Assembly: GCA_027315065.1 (NCBI GenBank)
Contig: DAHUYT010000010.1
Location: 1 to 53,122, forward strand
DNA length: 53,122 nucleotides
Reading direction: 5' to 3'
From: Nitrososphaerota archaeon
GTDB taxonomy: Archaea > Thermoproteota > Nitrososphaeria > Nitrososphaerales > Nitrosopumilaceae
Positions 33,692 to 41,651 of the stretch are shown in pieces. Under the pieces are notes generated by a model. The model ran no database searches. It saw nothing but the letters and a program-made list of their open reading frames with translations, and was not told where the DNA came from. A program made the translations under genes and the position numbers. Position 1 is the stretch's first letter. Each line of letters opens with the position of its first letter.

Positions 33692-34071
33692 TTAAGTCTT
33701 GCCTGGCTCTAAAATTATTCTGTCATTTGCCAAAGATATGATTGTTCCTCCATTTTTCTTTATCGCCCTCTTGAGCGCAATGTCAATGGTAGCCACTAGA
33801 CCTCCATTTTTCTTCACATGTGATATCAGGGCGTCATCAACGGTTTTTCCAGAAATTTTCATCCTGTCAAGATCTTCTGAGATCTTCAACGCATCAAGTG
33901 CAGAACTTTTTTTTTATCACTTGTTTTTGAAATTTTTGTTAATTCCTCAATTACAAGGTCTGGTACAACAAACTCCAAACTTCCAATTTCCGTTTCCAAG
34001 CTTGAGATATTTTTTATCTTTTTTGAAGCAAGAACCATTAGAAAACTAGTGTCGCATACTACTTTAACCAA
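33692..34071 (-). CDS. PIN-domain nuclease (Fcf1/Utp24-like), split by -1 frameshift at A9
   Basis: Two frames form one PIN domain. The first (34071-33886) starts MVKVVCDTSFLM with D7 and includes VVPDLVIEELTKI; the second (to 33692) carries TVDDALISHVKKNGG and VATIDIALKRAIKKNGG with the remaining acidic residues. They meet at a run of nine A (plus-strand T9 at 33907-33915). Adding one A, or slipping back one base, joins KKK to SSALDALKISEDLDRM. PIN proteins of this type process small-subunit rRNA and accompany aIF2-gamma in many archaea. It overlaps the aIF2-gamma gene by 8 bp. Either a sequencing/assembly error, slippage, or real decay. Confidence 0.78.
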
Positions 34072-35329
34072 CTGCTACACCTGCACCTATTAATCTCCAT
34101 CTTTCCCCTATTCTTCTGCTTATCGCAACCTTACTGCTTTCAAACAGGCATACAGGTCTCTTGAACTGTATCTCCACTGTCTTACCCCTGGCACTCGTTA
34201 CTTTGGATAGTAAGGGAGCTGTTCCTATGCTTAACCTAAGAGATTCTCCGGTTTGGATTGATGATACTTTTATCTCGTCTCCAGAACCAACCGCTGTATC
34301 AAAAAGACTGACTTCGATCTTGGCATTGTAGGAATTTTCAGGTAGAGTCCCGGGTTTTCCTATGATCGAGCCTATCAACGAATCACTTCTTGTCATGGAT
34401 GGATCAAGTTTTGTGCCTATTGCAACAAGGCCACCCGGTTTTACTTGTTTAACAATTCCAGCTCCAGTTCCAAGAGAAGAGATCTGAGTTACAATGGGTT
34501 CATATTTTCCTGACTTTTCATTTTGTAGGCCTGGTTTTATCTCAATCTCATCTCCCACATTAAATGTGCCCTGAGTGATACTTCCCCCTATCACACCTCC
34601 GCTCATGTCTTTTATCTTTGCACCTGGTTTGTTTACATCAAATGATCTTAATACATGCATGACAGTACTTCCAGATTCTTTTCGTTCTGGAGTTGGAATT
34701 GTAGATTCTATTGCACCTATTAGTGCATCAATATTTAATTTGGATTGAGCCGAGATAGGAATTATTGGAGACTTGACTGCATTGGTTCCTTTAACAAATT
34801 TTACTATATCAGAATAATTTTCCATTGCGTCCTCATATGATACTAGATCTACCTTGTTTTGTACCAAGACTATTTGTTTTATGCCAAGTGTTTGCAAGGC
34901 AAGCAAGTGTTCTTTTGTTTGTGGCTGAGGCACTTTTTCATTTGCTGCGATTACAAGCATGGCACCATCTATCAGGGCAGATCCAGAAAGCATATTTGCC
35001 ATAAGGCTTTCATGACCAGGACTGTCGACAAAGCTTACAACGCGAGACAATTCGCTTTCTCCTCCACAATTATTACATTTTGGTGTAACAGAGTATCCTA
35101 GTGGAACCTCACATTTTTTGCATTTATAAAATGCAGCATCTGCATATCCAACTCTAATGGTAATTCCTCGTTTGAGTTCCTCGCTGTGGGCACTCGTCCA
35201 AACACCTGTTAGTGCCTGTATCAGAGTTGTCTTTCCATGATCAACGTGACCAGATGTACCAATATTGACACATGGTTGATATCCGTATTTTTTTATGTAC
35301 CAATCAGGAAGAGTTTCTTTCCAGTGCAC
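34064..35329 (-). CDS. eif2g: Translation initiation factor aIF2 gamma subunit
   Basis: GTPase subunit that binds initiator Met-tRNA. G1 GTSGHVDHGKTTL near residue 23, a zinc knuckle with CKKC and CNNC, DSPGHE (G3) and NKVD (G4), then two beta-barrel domains with SVGVAFKRPV-like regulatory loops. 421 residues, full length. Order rps6e, eif2g, PIN gene is conserved in archaea. Confidence 0.97.
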   Translation of the reverse strand: MHWKETLPDWYIKKYGYQPCVNIGTSGHVDHGKTTLIQALTGVWTSAHSEELKRGITIRVGYADAAFYKCKKCEVPLGYSVTPKCNNCGGESELSRVVSFVDSPGHESLMANMLSGSALIDGAMLVIAANEKVPQPQTKEHLLALQTLGIKQIVLVQNKVDLVSYEDAMENYSDIVKFVKGTNAVKSPIIPISAQSKLNIDALIGAIESTIPTPERKESGSTVMHVLRSFDVNKPGAKIKDMSGGVIGGSITQGTFNVGDEIEIKPGLQNEKSGKYEPIVTQISSLGTGAGIVKQVKPGGLVAIGTKLDPSMTRSDSLIGSIIGKPGTLPENSYNAKIEVSLFDTAVGSGDEIKVSSIQTGESLRLSIGTAPLLSKVTSARGKTVEIQFKRPVCLFESSKVAISRRIGERWRLIGAGVAVG

Positions 35330-35360
35330 ATTGAAGCTAAAAACGTTACCTATCTTAATC

Positions 35361-35774
35361 TTATGCCTTTTTTGGTTTTTCAGTGCTTTCTTTTTTCTCC
35401 GTATGCTCGTCTTTAGGTTTCTCTTCTATCTCAAGCTCACCGTCAAGAAAACAGTTTATTTGGTATACTTCTTCGGTTATTGTACTACCCCGTATTAGCT
35501 TGCGTACTCGCTGACCAATCTCTGCATCTCTTAGGCCAACTCCATGTGACAAAAGTATGTACTTGCGTGCCCCGCCATGAATATCAGGACGTAAAGGAAC
35601 TCCAGACTTGTCACTGCCTCCTGTGACCTTTAGTTTCCCTGCTTCGCCTACCAATGCTGCGTCGATCTCAGAGCCTACCTGTAGTCCTAGAAATGGATTT
35701 GCATCCTTTTCTTTAACCTCTTTTGAGATCGTATTTCCTTTCTTGTCTGAAATGTTTAGCTTGAATGTAGCCAA
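35361..35774 (-). CDS. rps6e: Small-subunit ribosomal protein eS6 (S6e)
   Basis: Ribosomal protein with the archaeal core: FLGLQVGSEIDAAL, LKVTGGSDKSGVPLRPDIHGG and ILLSHGVGLRD, ending in a charged Lys/Glu tail. 137 residues, slightly long because of that tail. The promoter TATA (35797-35804) fits a leaderless transcript. It leads the eif2g-PIN transcript. Confidence 0.96.
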   Translation of the reverse strand: MATFKLNISDKKGNTISKEVKEKDANPFLGLQVGSEIDAALVGEAGKLKVTGGSDKSGVPLRPDIHGGARKYILLSHGVGLRDAEIGQRVRKLIRGSTITEEVYQINCFLDGELEIEEKPKDEHTEKKESTEKPKKA

Positions 35775-35796
35775 GTAGTGAAAAAAGTTTTCTGAC

Positions 35797-35804
35797 TATT
35801 AATT
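35797..35804 (-). promoter_or_regulatory. TATA box for rps6e operon
   Basis: Minus-strand AATTAATA is centred 26.5 bp before the rps6e ATG at 35774. Confidence 0.5.
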
Positions 35805-35820
35805 AACGTTTACATAAATC

Positions 35821-35828
35821 TTTTAAAA
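35821..35828 (+). promoter_or_regulatory. TATA box for 40-residue zinc-ribbon gene
   Basis: TTTTAAAA is centred 26.5 bp before the TTG at 35851, the same geometry as the surrounding leaderless genes. It supports TTG as start. Confidence 0.5.
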
Positions 35829-35850
35829 TTTGCAATTCTGCTCTAGATTA

Positions 35851-35973
35851 TTGAAAGAGCAAATCAAGTGTCCACGATGTGGAAATATCATGGTCTCAAT
35901 GCAAGCGTGTCACATGATATGTACAAATTGTGGTGCGCATCTTGATTGTTCTGACAAGGGTTCGTTCTGGTAA
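35851..35973 (+). CDS. Tiny zinc-ribbon protein, 40 aa
   Basis: A 40-codon frame starting TTG: MKEQIKCPRCGN, then MQACHMICTNCGAHLDC and a short tail. The CPRC and CTNC pairs can hold one zinc, with extra Cys/His nearby. Composition and promoter placement argue it is real, although it is shorter than typical gene-calling limits. Its stop codon directly abuts the stop of the convergent 57-residue zinc-ribbon gene. Function unknown; similar tiny ribbons are common in Nitrososphaerota and often serve transcription or translation. Confidence 0.72.
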   Translation: MKEQIKCPRCGNIMVSMQACHMICTNCGAHLDCSDKGSFW

Positions 35974-36147
35974 CTAAAATCCAGGTCTGTCAAATTGAAA
36001 GTTGTCTACCATTGCTCCAACTCTTTGTTTCATGAGATTTAGGTAGTCTTCATATTTTGCTTCAAAACCACAGTGAGGGCACTTAACACTAGTTACATCA
36101 TCATCAAGAATTGCAACTTTGTTGCACTCTGGACATTTTGCATCCAT
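35974..36147 (-). CDS. Small zinc-ribbon protein, 57 aa
   Basis: Frame of 57 codons: MDAKCPECNKVAILDDD, VKCPHCGFEAKYEDY, then an amphipathic helix (NLMKQRVGAMVDNF). The CPEC and CPHC pairs form a canonical zinc ribbon, like those in transcription-factor and RNA polymerase subunits. The ATG lies 26.5 bp from the centre of a TATA box shared with the divergent tRNA-Gly gene. It is convergent and contiguous with the 40-residue gene. Function unknown. Confidence 0.78.
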   Translation of the reverse strand: MDAKCPECNKVAILDDDVTSVKCPHCGFEAKYEDYLNLMKQRVGAMVDNFQFDRPGF

Positions 36148-36169
36148 TAGATCTATTGAGTGGCTAAAC

Positions 36170-36177
36170 TATATAAT
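36170..36177. promoter_or_regulatory. TATA box shared by tRNA-Gly and divergent zinc-ribbon gene
   Basis: TATATAAT (minus strand ATTATATA) is centred at 36173.5: 27.5 bp from the mature 5' end of tRNA-Gly on the plus strand and 26.5 bp from the ATG at 36147 on the minus strand. No other TATA-like sequence lies in the 53-bp interval. Confidence 0.6.
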
Positions 36178-36200
36178 GTTAGATACCTGAGTTTCACCAA

Positions 36201-36274
36201 GCGGAGTTAGTCCAGCCCGGCACGACGTCAGCTTCCCAAGCTGAAGGTCGCGGGTTCAAATCCCGCACTCCGCA
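36201..36274 (+). tRNA. trnG: tRNA-Gly (CCC anticodon)
   Basis: Cloverleaf reads clearly: acceptor GCGGAGT/ACTCCGC, short D stem GTC/GAC with GG in the loop, anticodon stem TCAGC/GCTGA around loop TTCCCAA (anticodon CCC), T arm GCGGG-TTCAAAT-CCCGC, discriminator A at 36274. No intron and no encoded CCA. The mature 5' end sits at TATA +27, so the primary transcript may have little or no leader. Confidence 0.97.
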
Positions 36275-36448
36275 TACAATATATGATATGGTGCGGTATG
36301 AATAAAATCAAAGCCCCTTCTTAACCAAGTCCTGTAGTTGCAGGTAGAATGAGTAGCGACTTGATATACAACTACACAAAAAGTACAGAGTCTATGAAAA
36401 GAAGTGTGGAATCAAAATGAAAACTAAATCGTAACAATACCCAATTTA

Positions 36449-37360
36449 TTATGTTATTAGTTTGAATCCTTCACTTGTTATCCATTTTGCCTTGTCTAAT
36501 GTGAATCGGTTATTGCATTTTACACAGAGATAGTCGTGCGCTGGCTCTGGAAACTTGTCGCTACAATCATTGCACAAGTAGTAATTGTCAATTGCTTTGT
36601 AATCTACCCCAATTATCTTTATTTCCTTGCGACATTTGGGGCAAATATTATTTTTGTATGATTCGTCTATAGATACATTACCACACTTGAAATGCTCGAT
36701 TAGCTTTCCTTGTTTAAAATTTGAGCTTCTGCATGAAGGACAGTAAAAATTTAGAGAAATTCTTACAGAATTGCATTGATTACAAGAAATCTCTTTTAGG
36801 TCTTCTATTCTTTTTATCTTTCCTTCAGACTCGAGCCTCTTCACGTATTCTTTTACAGCTTCAATCTTAGTGTTTGAATATTCTGAGAGTCTTGCTACAC
36901 TAATTCTAGTTGATAATTTTAGAAAAGACTCAATTTTTTGATCATAGTCAGATGTCTGCTCTCCCAAAGTCTGTCCTTCATCTTCCAGAGTCTTGATCAC
37001 ATTTTTTAGATTTTCATATCTTATTGGTTTCTCTAGATATTGGTATGCACCGTTACTCAACGCTGCTTTGATCTGTTCTTCATTTTTTGCGTCAGCAGTT
37101 TCTATGATAACCCTAGTGTCGGGTTTGATGCTGAATATGTTTGACATTATTTCTTCTGCAGTCATATCAGGTAGGTGGTAATCAAGAAAAACAACCGGTG
37201 CAACTCCTTTACTTGTCATCTCAGAGAATGATTGGATCCCAGCCTTGCCGGTATTGCACATGCAAACGTTATGATAGCCTAGCCTCTTTAGAAATTCATT
37301 GAGGAGCATAGATGTAGCGAGACTATCTTCTATTACCAGTATACTATTTTTGTCTGTCAT
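36449..37360 (-). CDS. Response regulator with winged-helix-like and multi-zinc-ribbon output
   Basis: 303 residues. Receiver domain 1-125: acidic ED near 11, phospho-acceptor D60 in VVFLDYHLPD, and the conserved Lys in YLEKPI. Residues 140-190 look like a winged helix (RISVARLSEYSNTKIEAVKEYVKRLESEGKI shape). The rest is a chain of cysteine pairs: CNQC, CPSC, a CG knuckle, CPKC, CNDC and CVKC, i.e. about three zinc ribbons, resembling the thaumarchaeal TackOD1-type output domains. No histidine kinase is adjacent. Likely a zinc-dependent DNA- or protein-binding regulator. TATA at 37383-37390 fits a leaderless start. Confidence 0.82.
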   Translation of the reverse strand: MTDKNSILVIEDSLATSMLLNEFLKRLGYHNVCMCNTGKAGIQSFSEMTSKGVAPVVFLDYHLPDMTAEEIMSNIFSIKPDTRVIIETADAKNEEQIKAALSNGAYQYLEKPIRYENLKNVIKTLEDEGQTLGEQTSDYDQKIESFLKLSTRISVARLSEYSNTKIEAVKEYVKRLESEGKIKRIEDLKEISCNQCNSVRISLNFYCPSCRSSNFKQGKLIEHFKCGNVSIDESYKNNICPKCRKEIKIIGVDYKAIDNYYLCNDCSDKFPEPAHDYLCVKCNNRFTLDKAKWITSEGFKLIT

Positions 37361-37382
37361 CAGTACATATTTCTAGTATATA

Positions 37383-37390
37383 CTATATTA
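37383..37390 (-). promoter_or_regulatory. TATA box for response regulator gene
   Basis: Minus-strand TAATATAG is centred 26.5 bp before the ATG at 37360. Confidence 0.5.
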
Positions 37391-37481
37391 CTTTTAGAGT
37401 ACAAATATAACAAAAAGCAAAATGAGTTAATGAGAAAAACATATCTTAGTGAATAAGCATCTAAGGAGATGTTCTTTTAGA

Positions 37482-39401
37482 TTAGATTATTCTTGTCTCA
37501 ATCAGATATTCGATGATATGGATAAACTCTTGATCAGAAATTAGGCCAGAAGACCACCACATTGCATTATGTTTTAGCCAATTTGGAATACTCTTTAGCT
37601 CTGCACTAGGTGTGCTTTTTATGATATTCTGTTTTATCATAAATTGTATTGTATTTAGAAATTCAGAGTTGGAAGCAGTACCTTGAGACCACGATTGTGC
37701 GCTAAGCTTTACCCATGGCGGAACTTCAGATGTAACGCCTGTCTTATTACCAATCTCGCTTACTTTGACTATTTGCAGTCCGTTGCCTCTAATCATATCT
37801 ATTAGAGATTCTAGATTTTTAATCTGTGATGGATCTGGCGAATTTACTTTAAGGGTGTCATTCTCAAGTGCGTAATCTTGAAAGTTTAGTGTTACAACGG
37901 CAAACCCACGATTTTGTATACTACTTTGGATTTGATACATAATCATATTATTTGTCATGTATTGTAGAGTTCCATTCTCTAAATGATAATAACCGGCAAA
38001 GACAGTGACCGGAATACTATGTATCTTATCTGAAAGAGTTTCAGGTGGAACAACATCAGAGGTGGTAGTAACATAGTAAATTCCATTATCCTTCATGGCA
38101 GAAAATGTGTCCTGATTTATCCTTCCATAGGGAGGAATAAAGATTACAGAGTTTACGCCAAGAAGTGAGGATATTTTGCTTTTTGATTGGTTAAGGAGTG
38201 AGGCTTGATGATGTTCATCATACAAAGTAAAATCTTCAAAACTCCATCCATTTATTCCGATATCAAACAACTTGTTACCTGAATTAACTTGATTCTTGAT
38301 ACTGTTTGTCAATTTAGAATCATTTCCAAATGCATTTACTATTATACCCAAGGTCAAGCTTGCATCTTTTTGTTTGAAGGCATTCAATATCCCGATCTGA
38401 ACATTATCCAGCCAATAATCTTGGATGTTATCTAGCATGAATGCCACGCAGTTACAATTTATGATAAGAGGTTTTTTGTAAGAAGATTCCGATACAGCTG
38501 CATTGCTCTGGTTTCTCACTATATTGAAACTAAACTTGGTACCGTCTATTGTAACATTAGAGTCAGGCCACGTTGAATTATCTTTGTGGTCTATTACGTG
38601 AAAAATATAATCTCCGACTTTGAGATTATAGAAATATGCTTCACCTCTAGCATTGACTGGAGACTGAGAGACCAAATTTCCATCATAGTCCAACAAATTT
38701 ACTGTAAGAGCACCAGGTAAAGGCGAAATGACCGCTGATTGATTATTGTACAACTTTACTGTTATCAAGCCATTAACTATTGATGGCCAAGGCGTGATAA
38801 CATAGACCTCTTGAGGTGTTCCAGGCGATAGAAAAACAGGAGAATATGAATATGAGAGAGTTTTGCCAACTTTTACGTTTACTGTATAATAATCGCTTTG
38901 ATCAGTGGTAGGAGATATCCAATATCGTAATGTCTGCCCTTTTGCATCAGTAGTACCCGTAGCCCAAGTTTTATTATAATCTGACTTGACCTCAACTGTG
39001 GCATTTTCCACAGGAGTAAGTTTGTCATCATATAGTACGTTTACGCGCATGCCCCCAGGCAGTGGTATGTTTACATTAAGATTTTGTTGTGACTGTTCAA
39101 GGTCGACATAACGATCAGCAGCATGCATATCATTTGCATATACTACGATCTTGTATTGATGCCCCAAAGGAAGAGATAGAATGTTGAAGGGATTGCCCGT
39201 AATTGATGATATCTCCCTATAAGGACTGGCGTTATTATCTTGATAAATTTTCATCGAGATTGGCCAGTAATCCGCCCTGTCACCGTTTGTGTAAGTGATA
39301 TTGACTACGATAGAGCCAGATGTCTCTGCATGGGCTACAAAATAAAATGAGCCCAGTACAAAAATAGAAATAAGTACTACAAGGAGATGTTGTTCCATCA
39401 T
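37482..39401 (-). CDS. Secreted polysaccharide-deacetylase-like protein with Ig-like domains
   Basis: Start moved to ATG 39401, where it overlaps the upstream stop as ATGA; this leaves a clean signal sequence (LLVVLISIFVLGSFYFVAHA). Residues to about 310 form several beta-sandwich/carboxypeptidase-regulatory-like repeats. A NodB-type (CE4) barrel follows: CVAFMLDNIQDYW at the position of the TFDD motif, DEHHQASLL, and FIPPYGRI where RxPY is expected. The motifs are degenerate, so catalysis is uncertain. The C-terminus has two copies of a W-rich repeat (WVKLSAQSWSQG and WLKHNAMWWSSG, each ending in I-x-x-I-I) common on thaumarchaeal exported proteins. Coupled to the GT2 gene. Confidence 0.8.
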   Translation of the reverse strand: MMEQHLLVVLISIFVLGSFYFVAHAETSGSIVVNITYTNGDRADYWPISMKIYQDNNASPYREISSITGNPFNILSLPLGHQYKIVVYANDMHAADRYVDLEQSQQNLNVNIPLPGGMRVNVLYDDKLTPVENATVEVKSDYNKTWATGTTDAKGQTLRYWISPTTDQSDYYTVNVKVGKTLSYSYSPVFLSPGTPQEVYVITPWPSIVNGLITVKLYNNQSAVISPLPGALTVNLLDYDGNLVSQSPVNARGEAYFYNLKVGDYIFHVIDHKDNSTWPDSNVTIDGTKFSFNIVRNQSNAAVSESSYKKPLIINCNCVAFMLDNIQDYWLDNVQIGILNAFKQKDASLTLGIIVNAFGNDSKLTNSIKNQVNSGNKLFDIGINGWSFEDFTLYDEHHQASLLNQSKSKISSLLGVNSVIFIPPYGRINQDTFSAMKDNGIYYVTTTSDVVPPETLSDKIHSIPVTVFAGYYHLENGTLQYMTNNMIMYQIQSSIQNRGFAVVTLNFQDYALENDTLKVNSPDPSQIKNLESLIDMIRGNGLQIVKVSEIGNKTGVTSEVPPWVKLSAQSWSQGTASNSEFLNTIQFMIKQNIIKSTPSAELKSIPNWLKHNAMWWSSGLISDQEFIHIIEYLIETRII

Positions 39402-40861
39402 ATTCCAACCCGATCTGCACTTGTCCAAGTCATTTTTCTCCTAAACAGGTGTTCAAACACGGCTCTAATTAAAAGAAAGTCCAGTATCTGTTTGTAACCC
39501 ACTACCAGAAACACGCTGTAGAAGATCAATTTTGGATCCTCGTTATCCATTCTAACAGCCAGTGCTGCTTGCAGAACTTGCAAAATTGAAAAGATGGCAA
39601 ACACTTCAAGGACAAATATGCCATTGCCCAAGATTGCGGCATAGATTGCACTTCCAAGTGTAACAAATCCTACAAAAGGCATAATGACACTTGAGAATAT
39701 CATATAAGGAAAGACCAGTCTTTGCAAAAGGCCAAACCTTGGATTTAACAATGCGTCAGCATGTTTTGAGAAAACTTGGATATTGCCGCCATACCATCTC
39801 TTTCTCTGCTTGTACAAGTTGTGTATGGTCTCAGGGGCCTCTGTAAACGCGGTGGCTTTTATGCTACCAGAAATTACGCGCTTTGTCTTTAAAATCTTTA
39901 ACGTAACATCAAAGTCTTCTACAAGTGTATCTTTGTGATAAGTTCCAATTTCTTCAAGCGCTGTCTTTTTGAAGGCACCAAGGGCTCCTGGTACTACAGA
40001 TATGGCACCGAAGACATCAAGTGCCCTTCTTACAATTTGGATTCCTGCCACATATTCTATTGATTGACAGAATGTAAGCCAGTTTCTTCTGTTTCTTACT
40101 TTGATATTTCCGGCAACTGCTGCCACATCATTACTCAAAGAAAACCCCTTAGCTAAATGAATCAACGAGTCCATACCAATTATTGTATCTGCATCCACTA
40201 CGACAATGATTTCTCCAGTTGCATAAACTAGTCCAAGATTAATTGCGCTTGCTTTGCCCCCATTTTCCTTGTGTAAAGCCTTGATCTGATTTTTATATTT
40301 ATTTATTATTTGGAATGTCTTGTCTTTGCTTCCATCATCTACTGCTATGATCTCTTTGTTAGGATATTTTGTTTCAACTAGTGCTTGAATTGTTCTTTCT
40401 ATGACTTTATCTTCATTATATGCAGGAACAATTACTGTTAGCTTTGGATACGTGACCAGTTCTGATAACATATTTTCTCTGTATTTGCTGTACAACGCTA
40501 GCGGTACAAATAGCAATGTGCTCCAAAAAGTAAGTGTCAGACCCCAAAGTAAGATTGCTTTTATTAGAGATTCCTGCAATGAGTAATTATCAAAGGCAAC
40601 AGTAGCTCCAAGTACAATAGGCACTGTAATAAGAAATATAAGAAAAAATGACGGGAACCGCGTTCCATATCCGAACCTTACAATATCTTTTCGTTGTAGA
40701 GTCACAACCTGATATACAACAACAGAAGAGCCAATCCCAATTGCCACCACGCTTATGATAGAAAGAAGCAGATATGCCATGAATAAGAGAACCCCAACAA
40801 TTGTTATTGTTATTGCTACAAGTACTGGATCAAATCGATTCACATTTTCCACGTTAACCAT
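39398..40861 (-). CDS. Membrane family 2 glycosyltransferase, processive polysaccharide synthase type
   Basis: 487 residues. Two or more N-terminal helices (residues 12-50, 72-125), then a GT-A catalytic domain with DDGSKD (175), DAD (223-225), EDFD (315-318) and QRKRW (352-356), followed by C-terminal helices. This full set, including the Q-x-x-R-W motif, marks a processive synthase of the cellulose/chitin/poly-N-acetylglucosamine group. It is coupled by ATGA overlap to a secreted deacetylase-like gene, matching the PgaC-PgaB logic of exopolysaccharide export and modification. The sugar is not determined. A TATA-like element lies near 40887-40894 on the minus strand. Confidence 0.92.
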   Translation of the reverse strand: MVNVENVNRFDPVLVAITITIVGVLLFMAYLLLSIISVVAIGIGSSVVVYQVVTLQRKDIVRFGYGTRFPSFFLIFLITVPIVLGATVAFDNYSLQESLIKAILLWGLTLTFWSTLLFVPLALYSKYRENMLSELVTYPKLTVIVPAYNEDKVIERTIQALVETKYPNKEIIAVDDGSKDKTFQIINKYKNQIKALHKENGGKASAINLGLVYATGEIIVVVDADTIIGMDSLIHLAKGFSLSNDVAAVAGNIKVRNRRNWLTFCQSIEYVAGIQIVRRALDVFGAISVVPGALGAFKKTALEEIGTYHKDTLVEDFDVTLKILKTKRVISGSIKATAFTEAPETIHNLYKQRKRWYGGNIQVFSKHADALLNPRFGLLQRLVFPYMIFSSVIMPFVGFVTLGSAIYAAILGNGIFVLEVFAIFSILQVLQAALAVRMDNEDPKLIFYSVFLVVGYKQILDFLLIRAVFEHLFRRKMTWTSADRVGI

Positions 40862-40908
40862 GTTTAAGTGATAACAACATCCAGTTCTTATAATTTAACG
40901 GTGAATTA

Positions 40909-41061
40909 GTGAGGATACATCCAAATAAAGTCATAAGACGAAAAAGGAAGACAAAGTTTGATTTTCTACAAAAATGGGTCCAAAATTGTATCCATGATGT
41001 GATTGGTTCCCCTGTGCCAGATGCTTGGCCTGGCCTACTGCTCAAAAATATTCTTACGTGA
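40909..41061 (+). CDS. Possible 50-residue basic protein
   Basis: GTG-initiated frame within the 353-bp interval between the synthase and HIT genes. The start is strongly basic (MRIHPNKVIRRKRKTKFDF) and the rest mixed with prolines (GSPVPDAWPGLLL). No family recognised and no well-placed TATA box, so support is composition only. The opposite-strand 77-residue frame over the same bases looks like a shadow. The remainder of the interval (41062-41214) shows nothing recognisable. Confidence 0.3.
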   Translation: MRIHPNKVIRRKRKTKFDFLQKWVQNCIHDVIGSPVPDAWPGLLLKNILT

Positions 41062-41214
41062 CTTGGTGCAGACATGAAGACCTGCACTATGACTAATTGC
41101 CAGAAAAAGATACAGATGATCTATAAAACAGAGTTGTTATAAAAACAGAAAATCTATGCTTCACAGAACTCAATCTTCATATCTTGTACTCCGCATTTTA
41201 CAAATACAAAAAAT

Positions 41215-41625
41215 TCAGCTATTTTTTAAAATACTGACAATGTCAGCAAGCTCATTATCATTTAATGTTGGTTTCTTTGTAAACATGTTATGAACTGGAC
41301 CTACGCCATCTTCTTGCCTCCTTGGAATTAAGTGTACATGAACATGTGGTATTTCTTGTCCACTTTCTTTGCCGTTATGGATTACCACTAGTGAAGATGG
41401 CGCCAGACGTTCAATCTTGCCTGTCAATATTCTTACAGTCTCAAATAGATCAGCGTTGTCTGATTCTGTCATCTCTTGCATCTTGACACAGTGAGTCTTG
41501 GGTATTACAAGTGTGTGTCCTTTAGTCAATGGAAACGCATCAAGAAATGCAATCGACCTGAAAGTCTCATGTATCTTTCTTACAGGAATCTTTCCAGATA
41601 CAATGTTGCAGAATATACAATCCAT
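41215..41625 (-). CDS. HIT-family nucleotide hydrolase
   Basis: Histidine-triad protein (136 residues) with CIFCNIVSGKIP at the N-terminus, GHTLVIPKTH in the middle and the triad HVHVHLIPRR. Members hydrolyse AMP-NH2 or dinucleoside polyphosphates. The two Cys at the start plus His residues may bind zinc. It lies 26 bp after the C39-TPR gene on the same strand. Confidence 0.94.
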   Translation of the reverse strand: MDCIFCNIVSGKIPVRKIHETFRSIAFLDAFPLTKGHTLVIPKTHCVKMQEMTESDNADLFETVRILTGKIERLAPSSLVVIHNGKESGQEIPHVHVHLIPRRQEDGVGPVHNMFTKKPTLNDNELADIVSILKNS

Positions 41626-41651
41626 TTACATTTTTGTGGTGGTTAGAAGAC

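Noticed and set aside
36349-36420. 23-codon ORF after tRNA-Gly preceded by AGGTAG
   Set aside because: Very short, no TATA box at leaderless distance and no recognisable features; not enough to call.
40854-41087. 77-residue minus-strand frame before the GT2 gene
   Set aside because: Mixed composition without motif, overlaps the GT2 start, and the promoter of GT2 lies within it; treated as a shadow.
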